Assembly: GCF_027942865.1 (NCBI RefSeq)
Contig: NC_134526.1
Coordinates: forward strand, 5,576,284 to 5,640,283
Length of the DNA: 64,000 nt
Source: Odontesthes bonariensis
Lineage: Eukaryota > Chordata > Actinopteri > Atheriniformes > Atherinopsidae
Direction: 5' to 3'
Below the pieces are notes generated by a model. That model did no database searches. It was not told the DNA's origin and was given only the letters and a program-made list of their open reading frames with translations. Made by a program: the position numbers and the translations under genes. Positions 34,401 through 43,400 of the stretch are shown piece by piece (position 1 is the stretch's first letter; each line of letters opens with the position of its first letter).

Positions 34401-37400
34401 GTGTAAGGTAGGTGGAGTGTAAGGTAGGTGGAGTGTAAGGTAGGTGGAGTGTAAGGTAGATGGAGTGTAAGGTAGATGGAGTGTAAGGTAGATGGAGTGT
34501 AAGGTAGATGGAGTGTAAGGTAGATGGAGTGTAAGGTAGATGGAGTGTAAGGTAGGTGGAGTGTAAGGTAGATGGAGTGTAAGGTAGATGGAGTGTAAGG
34601 TAGATGGAGTGTAAGGTAGGTGGAGTGTAAGGTAGATGGAGTGTAAGGTAGATGGAGTGTAAGGTAGATGGAGTGTAAGGTAGATGGAGTGTAAGGTAGA
34701 TGGAGTGTAAGGTAGGTGGAGTGTAAGGTAGATGGAGTGTAAGGTAGGTGGAGTGTAAGGTAGATGGAGTGTAAGGTAGATGGAGTGTAAGGTAGATGGA
34801 GTGTAAGGTAGGTGGAGTGTAAGGTAGATGGAGTGTAAGGTAGGTGGAGTGTAAGGTAGATGGAGTGTAAGGTAGGTGGAGTGTAAGGTAGATGGAGTGT
34901 AAGGTAGATGGAGTGTAAGGTAGGTGGAGTGTAAGGTAGGTGGAGTGTAAGGTAGATGGAGTGTAAGGTAGATGGAGTGTAAGGTAGATGGAGTGTAAGG
35001 TAGATGGAGTGTAAGGTAGATGGAGTGTAAGGTAGATGGAGTGTAAGGTAGATGGAGTGTAAGGTAGATGGAGTGTAAGGTAGATGGAGTGTAAGGTAGA
35101 TGGAGTGTAAGGTAGGTGGAGTGTAAGGTAGATGGAGTGTAAGGTAGATGGAGTGTAAGGTAGATGGAGTGTAAGGTAGGTGGAGTGGAGTGTAAGGTAG
35201 ATGGAGTGGAGTGTAAGGTAGGTGGAGTGGAGTGTAAGGTAGATGGAGTGTAAGGTAGGTGGAGTGTAAGGTAGGTGGAGTGTAAGGTAGGTGGAGTGTA
35301 AGGTAGGTGGAGTGTAAGGTAGATTGAGTGTAAGGTAGGTGGAGTGTAAGGTAGATGGAGTGTAAGGTAGATGGAGTGTAAGGTAGATGGAGTGTAAGGT
35401 AGATGGAGTGTAAGGTAGGTGGAGTGTAAGGTAGGTGGAGTGTAAGGTAGATGGAGTGTAAGGTAGATGGAGTGTAAGGTAGGTGGAGTGTAAGGTAGGT
35501 GGAGTGTAAGGTAGGTGGAGTGTAAGGTAGATGGAGTGTAAGGTAGATGGAGTGTAAGGTAGGTGGAGTGTAAGGTAGGTGGAGTGTAAGGTAGATGGAG
35601 TGTAAGGTAGATGGAGTGTAAGGTAGGTGGAGTGTAAGGTAGATGGAGTGTAAGGTAGGTGGAGTGTAAGGTAGGTGGAGTGTAAGGTAGATGGAGTGTA
35701 AGGTAGATTGAGTGTAAGGTAGGTGGAGTGTAAGGCAGATGGAGTGTAAGGTAGGTGGAGTGTAAGGTAGGTGGAGTGTAAGGTAGGTGGAGTGTAAGGT
35801 AGATTGAGTGTAAGGTAGGTGGAGTGTAAGGTAGATTGAGTGTAAGGTAGGTGGAGTGTAAGGTAGGTGGAGTGTAAGGTAGGTGGAGTGTAAGGTAGAT
35901 GGAGTGTAAGGTAGATGGAGTGTAAGGTAGGTGGAGTGTAAGGTAGGTGGAGTGTAAGGTAGATTGAGTGTAAGGTAGGTGGAGTGTAAGGCAGATGGAG
36001 TGTAAGGTAGGTGGAGTGTAAGGTAGATTGAGTGTAAGGTAGGTGGAGTGCAAGGTAGATTGAGTGTAAGGTAGGTGGAGTGTAAGGTAGATTGAGTGTA
36101 AGGTAGGTGGAGTGTAAGGTAGGTGGAGTGTAAGGTAGATGGAGTGGAGTGTAAGGTAGATGGAGTGTAAGGTAGGTGGAGTGTAAGGTAGGTGGAGTGT
36201 AAGGTAGGTGGAGTGTAAGGTAGATTGAGTGTAAGGTAGGTGGAGTGTAAGGCAGATGGAGTGTAAGGTAGGTGGAGTGTAAGGTAGGTGGAGTGTAAGG
36301 TAGGTGGAGTGTAAGGTAGGTGGAGTGTAAGGTAGATTGAGTGTAAGGTAGGTGGAGTGTAAGGTAGGTGGAGTGTAAGGTAGGTGGAGTGTAAGGCAGA
36401 TGGAAGGCAGCAGCAGCCTCCTGCTGCTCCTCAGCTGGTTCAGGACTCCAGCTCAGTCAGCGGCTAGATTTTACCCCGCCACCAACACAACAACATATTA
36501 TATTATTTGTATTTTTTTATTATATATAATCTTAAATACTAAAAGGTACAAAAAGATCCCACATGTAGCTTACAAAATACTATGTCAATGTATATTAGAA
36601 GTTATTTAAGTTATTTAATTTAGCATATAGCTCATAACAATAAAAAAATAATCCAGTCGGGACTTCTTGTTGTGTTGCAAACACAAACCAGACCAGGTTC
36701 CCTTTGGGTGAAATTAGCTGCAGGACATGATGCCTCAGTTCTAATTCTAGTTCAGCAAAACTAAAAATCAAACACAGTCGTGGCTAATAGCAACATGTTA
36801 GCAAGAGGCTAACAGATAGCCTATAGCCTACGTCACTCATAGAAATCTGCGTCCCTTTATCTTTTGCCGGTTTCTCCTCTTTTTCACATAACCCAGTTAA
36901 TTACATGAAGGTATATGGTTCTATGTTCAGGGTTCTAGCTAGCGCAAACTTGCGTCACGGCCCGCTACGCTATAATTTTGGACCGCTACGTTTTATTTTC
37001 AATACAGCGTAACGGCATTTTGTCTGTATTTATTTGTACAATAACGCCAGATCAATGCCATTTTCACCTTTCTGACAAACTTGACACATTTTTCGCGATG
37101 GCAGCCAAGAAAGGTTGCGCTGCCTGTCAGTACAACCGCAGACGAAACTGTAGCTCCAGGCAGAGGCACTCTGCGTCCGCGGCTCCTGGAATCTCTGGTA
37201 AGAGTGCTCTGTAGCCATGGTTACTCACACACGCAGAAGCGCACACGTAAGGGGATTCGGCAGAAATCATGTTAGAATAGCTGTAGCCTATTTTACCCGT
37301 CCCTATTTGAAGAAAGCAAAAACGGTCAAGGTTGCTGTGCTTTTTCAAAGCTTCTTACATACAATATGTGATGAGCTGATCAGGTTATCATTTAAGCTGA

Positions 37401-40400
37401 ACGTGCAGTTGACTTGGCGCTCGAGAAAATAACAGAAAACAGTCCTCTCCACGAAAGATGATGGAATAAAGCAACCACAAATGCTCCGTCTCTTTCTCTG
37501 TCCTACTTGTTGTCATACCTAAGCTTTACCCTACTGTTTTTACCTCTGTCAAGGAGGTTATGTTTTTGGTTGCGTTGGTTTGTCTGTCTGTCTGTTTGTT
37601 TGTCTGTCATCAGGATAACTGAAAAGTGTGTAACTTTAATAAACATTTTTTTTAATCTCTATTCCTGGTTATGTCTAAGTTTTAATGTCTTCTGACAAGG
37701 TCCGTTATGAAGGTAACACACTGCCAAAAGCAAAGATGGGAACATCTCCCATTAAGACTTTATTGTTTTTAAAGTACAATTTCTCCCTTTGGGTACCCCT
37801 AGAATGGCCAATTTTTACCTTAAATTTCCAAAATCTCCGCATCGCGGAAGGGGGGGGGTCACCCCCCCCGGGCTTGGTCGCTTCGCTCCCTCGCCTACAC
37901 CACTACGCTATAATTTCATCCTAGCTAGAACCCTGATGTTCATTTTAGGAATGAAATCCAGTTTATTTGGATAGGAAGCAGTTTGTGTTGTGGCCTAGGA
38001 TCAGTCTATCCGCTCACAGTGAGTGCGCCCTGGGCGGTCGCCCACATTGCCCATAGCAAAAACCGGCCCTGAGCTCAATTCTGGGAAACTTTCCTGAGTC
38101 CCTGCCCTAAATGTGGGAGATCTGAGGCAGCTGCAGGGGGGAAACGCACATAAATTACAGGATGTGTCCAGCGTTAGCGTAAAGGAAAATTATAATAAAT
38201 GACTCCTGCAGATTCCTTGTTAAGCTGAAATTCTGGCCACATCATTCAGCTTCAGTTTGTGTTGTAAATGGTTTGATGATCCAGAAAGTTGACTCAGAGT
38301 TGTGTGCTGGGTGCAGCTGAACAGGATCGAGCTGGACTCTGTGAAGAAGCAGCTGGAGGACCGCTGGAAGAGCATCCACAAGAAGCTGCAGGCTCAGGGA
38401 GCTCCTGAACACGAGGACGCCGCCGGCATCAGGAAGTGAGTCCAGAAATGTTCACCATTAGATCACTTAAAGCTTCGATAGTTCAGCCCTCAGTCAGCTG
38501 CAGGACGTAAAGCTGAGGTGGTTCAGCTTCACTTCCTCTGATCTTTAGGTGGAAAATGTGCTCCATCAAACGGTGGAGCAGGACGTTAACGGCTTAAAGT
38601 ATTTATTTCCTTATTCAGGCGTCAGACTCAACTTAATTCAAATGGATGAAAAGAGTTCTGCAGACCTTTAAAGACACTGAATTCAAGGCTGAAGGTGGGT
38701 GTTTGTTAGCTTTAAAGGGATAGTTCACCTCTTTTGACATGAAGCTGTATAACATCCCATATCAGCAACATCATTTCTGAACATCTTCTTACCCCCTGCT
38801 GCGTCCTGTGAGCAGAGTTCCAGCCTCGTTTTGGTGTTGATGAAGGTAGTCCGGCTAGTTGGCTGGGGCTTAAAAAATAAAGCGTTTTGCTTCTCAAAAC
38901 AATATGCGTTCAACAGAGTAATACATTTGCATCACAAAATCGTTGTGCATGAAAAAGTCAGACCTCACAATCGCTTGGCCCTATTTTCTCTCCCTTCGTA
39001 TCACTGCCTGCTGCCGCCTGCCGACAGCCGCGCCTGTTACGGTGTTTGCTGCTCGGCCTGCACGGTCTGCACAGCAGGCAGTGATACGAAGGGAGAGAAA
39101 ATAGGGCCAAGCGATTGTGAGGTCTGACTTTTTCCTGGAGAATGATTTTGTGATGCAAATGTATTACTCTGTTGAACGCATATTGTTTTGAGAAGCAAAA
39201 CGCTTTATTTTTGAAACCCCAGCCAACTAGCCGGACTACCTTCATCAACACCAAAACGAGGCTGGAACTCTGCTCACAGGATGCAGCAGGGGGTAAGAAG
39301 ATGATCATAAATGATGTTGCTGATATGGGATGTCATACAGCTTCATGTCAAGAGGCGAACTATCCCTTTAAAGTGAGGTTGTCCCACCTGGTGATGTTGG
39401 ACCTGAGCCTGATGAGTCCAGGCTCCTCAGACGCTGTGAGCCCCACTGATGAAGCTCGCCTGACAGCACTGCATCCTGCTCGCTCCTCTGGTCCATAAAT
39501 CCGTAGAAAGTTTCTGTTCTTTGTCAGAGTAACCTCTGATGGAAAGTGACGTGTTTTTGTGTCTGCTTCCAGGCAGCTGGTGGAGAGATTCCACTGCCTC
39601 TCGTGTGATCGGCCGATACTGAAGCACACCCCCGGACCGTGAGAAAACTCGGCTTATTATTAGGATCATTCGTATTTATTTCCTGTCTGATTCACACAAC
39701 ATCTGCTAACTATAAGTGTGTCTGTGTCTCCTCTCTGGGTGATTCAAGGCACCTGGTGACGCTGCCATCCATGCCTGCGTTTCCCTCCCACAAGTCCATG
39801 AGGCCGTTCATCGTGTACGGAGCCATGGAGCAGCTCCGTCAGCACGACCGGAGGTGAGCGCGGCTTCCCTTCCCTCACAGCTGGATGTACAACGCATGCT
39901 GCCGCAGCTGTTAGCCTCAGTGTCTGCTCTGTGCTGCTCTCACCGTCTCAGCCTGAAACCCGGAACCAGACGCTACAACTCAGACAGGAGGCGGCACCAG
40001 CTGAGACAGAGCCACGCCCTCATGTACAGGCAGATAGAGAGCTTAGAGAGGCTGGGATGGAGCCAGAACCAGCACTCAGGAGAAGGCCAGCAGTGAGTCA
40101 GGTCCAGTCAGGGAGAACACTCTGAATCTGTCCACGGTTTAGCTGAAACTTCACTCTTCTTTTGTAAGACCAGCCTCTTCAGGTTTGTTCTTCACTGTGG
40201 AAAACACCAGAGTAAACTGCACCCACAACACGGATACAGACCAGACTGCAGCTGAAGTTATGTCACCTAACGGGCTGGAAATATAATATAACACAAGAAA
40301 TAATGAAGTTATGTCACCTAACGGGCTGGAAATATAATATAATACAAGAAATAATGAAGTTATGTCACCTAACGGGCTGGAAATATAATATAATACAAGA

Positions 40401-43400
40401 AATAATGAAGTTATGTCACCTAACGGGCTGGAAATATAATATAATACAAGAAATAATGAAGTTATGTCACCTAATAGGCTGTAAATATAATATAATACAA
40501 GAAATAATGAAGTTATGTCACCTAACAGGCTGTAAATATAATATTCAGATTGTTTTCTGTGCTTCTGACCAACAGACGAGATCAAATGTGAACATTTCCT
40601 TTTAATTCGCTGCAGTTTATTCTGTGTTCTAAGACAAAATGAGAGTAAGACGGGAAAAGGTTGAATTTAACTCATCCTGAAGGTATTGTGGAGAGGAGGC
40701 GCTGACTCTTCTTCTTGTTCTTCTTCTCTGGCGGAGCAGCGAGCGCATATCTGAGCTGAGCGACTGCAGCCACCAGGCGGGGGGGCGCAGCTGCGGGGGG
40801 GGTCACACCAACACTCTGAGCAGCCAGAGACGCAGCGGCCTGCAGCCCAGCAAGCCCCACGCTCAGGCCGAGGTGGTGGGCATGATCCAGGTGGGAAGCT
40901 CCTGCTGCAGATTTAGTTCACTTTGAATCATTTATTTATTCATTGACTTATTTCCCTTCCCTGCACGCTTTGGTTGGATTGCAGGAGTTTGACATTGTCG
41001 GACTGGACGGGCGTATTTACAAAGGTAGCCTGAACGTCCCGGCAATCAGGAACACCGAAACCAAACTACCAACCATCGCTACCAAAGACGGTGAGTTTTG
41101 GTGGTGAATCTGATGTTTACATCATGTGATCAAACCAGCCGAGTCTCCGCACCTTTAAGCTAAAGCTGCCTGTCATTTCCCAGCAGCCAGATGTTGAAAC
41201 GCAGCCGGTAACAGCTGCACGTCGGCTCCGTAAACCCAGTTTCTGTGTTTCGTTAAGCTTTCAGCAGCTAAACTGTTGCCTGTACGGAGAGTATTCTACG
41301 CATGTTTGTCTTTGTAAAAGCTGCGATGATGATGCCTTCAACCACAAACCCAAGGTCTGATTTTACTAAAAGATGCAGAAAGATGGAGCTTTGGAGCATG
41401 AACTGAGCAGCTGGGACCACCTGAGTGGAGATGAGGGATTCTCACCCCCTGATCTATGATCTGGGTGTCGGTCCGGTTCCATTTCAGATGGACATAAAAA
41501 CTCTGACTGACACAGTGATCTTTATTGTTTCCATGAAGCTGCATCCTTCCTGTCTGATTGTTAAAGCAGCCGCCAACCGCTTGAGATCAGCGGTCGTCGT
41601 GGTTAAAGATGCGGTCGTCGTGGTTAAAGGTGCGGTCGTCTTGGTAAATGGTGCGTTTGTCGTGGTTAAAGGTGCGTTTGTCGTGGTTAAAGGTGCGTTT
41701 GTCGTGGTTAAAGGTGCGGTCGTCGTGGTTAAAGGTGCGGTCGTCGTGGTTAAAGGTGCGGTGGTCGTGGTTAAAGGTGCGGTCGTCGTGGTTAAAGGTG
41801 CGTTTGTCGTGGTTAAAGGTGCGGTCGTCGTGGTTAAAGGTGCGGTCGTCGTGGTTAAAGGTGCGTTTGTCGTGGTTAAAGGTGCGGTCGTCGTGGTTAA
41901 AGGTGCGGTCGTCGTGGTTAAAGGTGCGGTGGTCGTGGTTAAAGGTGCGGTCGTCGTGGTTAAAGGTGCGTTTGTCGTGGTTAAAGGTGCGGTCGTCGTG
42001 GTTAAAGGTGCGGTCGTCGTGGTTAAAGGTGCGGTCGTCGTGGTTAAAGGTGCGTTTGTCGTGGTTAAAGGTGCGTTTGTCGTGGTTAAAGGTGCGGTCG
42101 TCGTGGTTAAAGGTGCGGTCGTCGTGGTTAAAGGTGCGGTCGTCGTGGTTAAAGGTGCGGTCGTCGTGGTTAAAGGTGCGGTCGTCGTGGTTAAAGGTGC
42201 GTTTGTCGTGGTTAAAGGTGCGTTTGTCGTGGTTAAAGGTGCGTTTGTCGTGGTTAAAGGTGCGGTCGTCGTGGTTAAAGGTGCGTTTGTCGTGGTTAAA
42301 GGTGCGTTTGTCGTGGTTAAAGGTGCGGTCGTCGTGGTTAAAGGTGCGTTTGTCGTGGTTAAAGGTGCGTTTGTCGTGGTTAAAGGTGCGGTCGTCGTGG
42401 TTAAAGGTGCGGTCGTCGTGGTTAAAGGTGCGTTTGTCGTGGTTAAAGGTGCGGTCGTCGTGGTTAAAGGTGCATTTTTCGTGGTTAAAGGTGCGGTCGT
42501 CGTGGTTAAACGTGCGGTTGTCGTGGGTAAAGGTGTGGTTGCCATGGGTAACCTTTGTCCCACATGCTCTCTGATGACTGCAGGCGTGTGCAAGACGAAA
42601 GACAAAGCCAGGAGCTCCGCCTCCCACAGAGCTGCCGTGTCCCCGGAGGTGGGACACAACACTCCGGTCCACCACCAGCCCCTCAGTGCCAAGAGCAGCC
42701 GCTCAGGTGAGTCAGGCCCAGGTGAGTCAGGCCCAGGTGAGTCAGGCCCAGGTGAGTCAGGCCCATGTGAGTCAGGCCCGGGTGAGTCAGGCTCAGGTGA
42801 GTCAGGCCCAGGTGAGTCAGGCCCAGGTGAGTCAGGCCCGGGTGAGTCAGGCTCGGGTGAGTCAGGCTCGGGTGAGTCAGGCTCGGGTGAGTCAGGCCCG
42901 GGTGAGTCAGGCCCAGGTGAGTCAGGCCCAGGTGAGTCAGGCCCAGGTGAGTCAGGCCCAGGTGAGTCAGGCCCAGGTGAGTCAGGCCCAGGTGAGTCAG
43001 GCCCAGGTGGAGGTGATCACTTCCTTTTCCACCATCCTTTCAAGTCTTAATTTTAGCATAGTTATGCATTGACCACTTTAGCCAGCCTTAAGCTATTTTA
43101 CAAATTTCTTGCACCTTAATCCACAAAATTTTATACTGGTATTATTGCAATATTGTCTAACCGTTATAACCTCCATGTACTACCTCCTTATTCCTCCATG
43201 GGAGGAATGCACTGTCCATATTGTCTTATGTATGTCTTTTCTTATTTTAGTGCCTTATTTTGGATATTTTATTTATTTAGCTTAGATGTTCTTAGTGTTT
43301 GTATAAATCTCTTTTTAGCTGCAGCCTTGGTAGGAGAGTAACGTAATTTCAATCCTTGTATGTCCGGTACATATGCAGAATTGACAATAAACTTGAATTG

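Noticed and set aside
33576..36053. 825-codon minus-strand open frame (LTLHLPYTP repeats)
   Set aside because: It is the complement of the 16-bp array. Three units make 48 bp and contain no stop in that strand, so the frame is open by arithmetic. It lies antisense to qrich2 and has no signal or domain.
41484..42692. 402- and 362-codon minus-strand frames (TTTTAPL and DDRTFNH repeats)
   Set aside because: Shadows of the 18-bp array, open in several frames because 18 is divisible by three.
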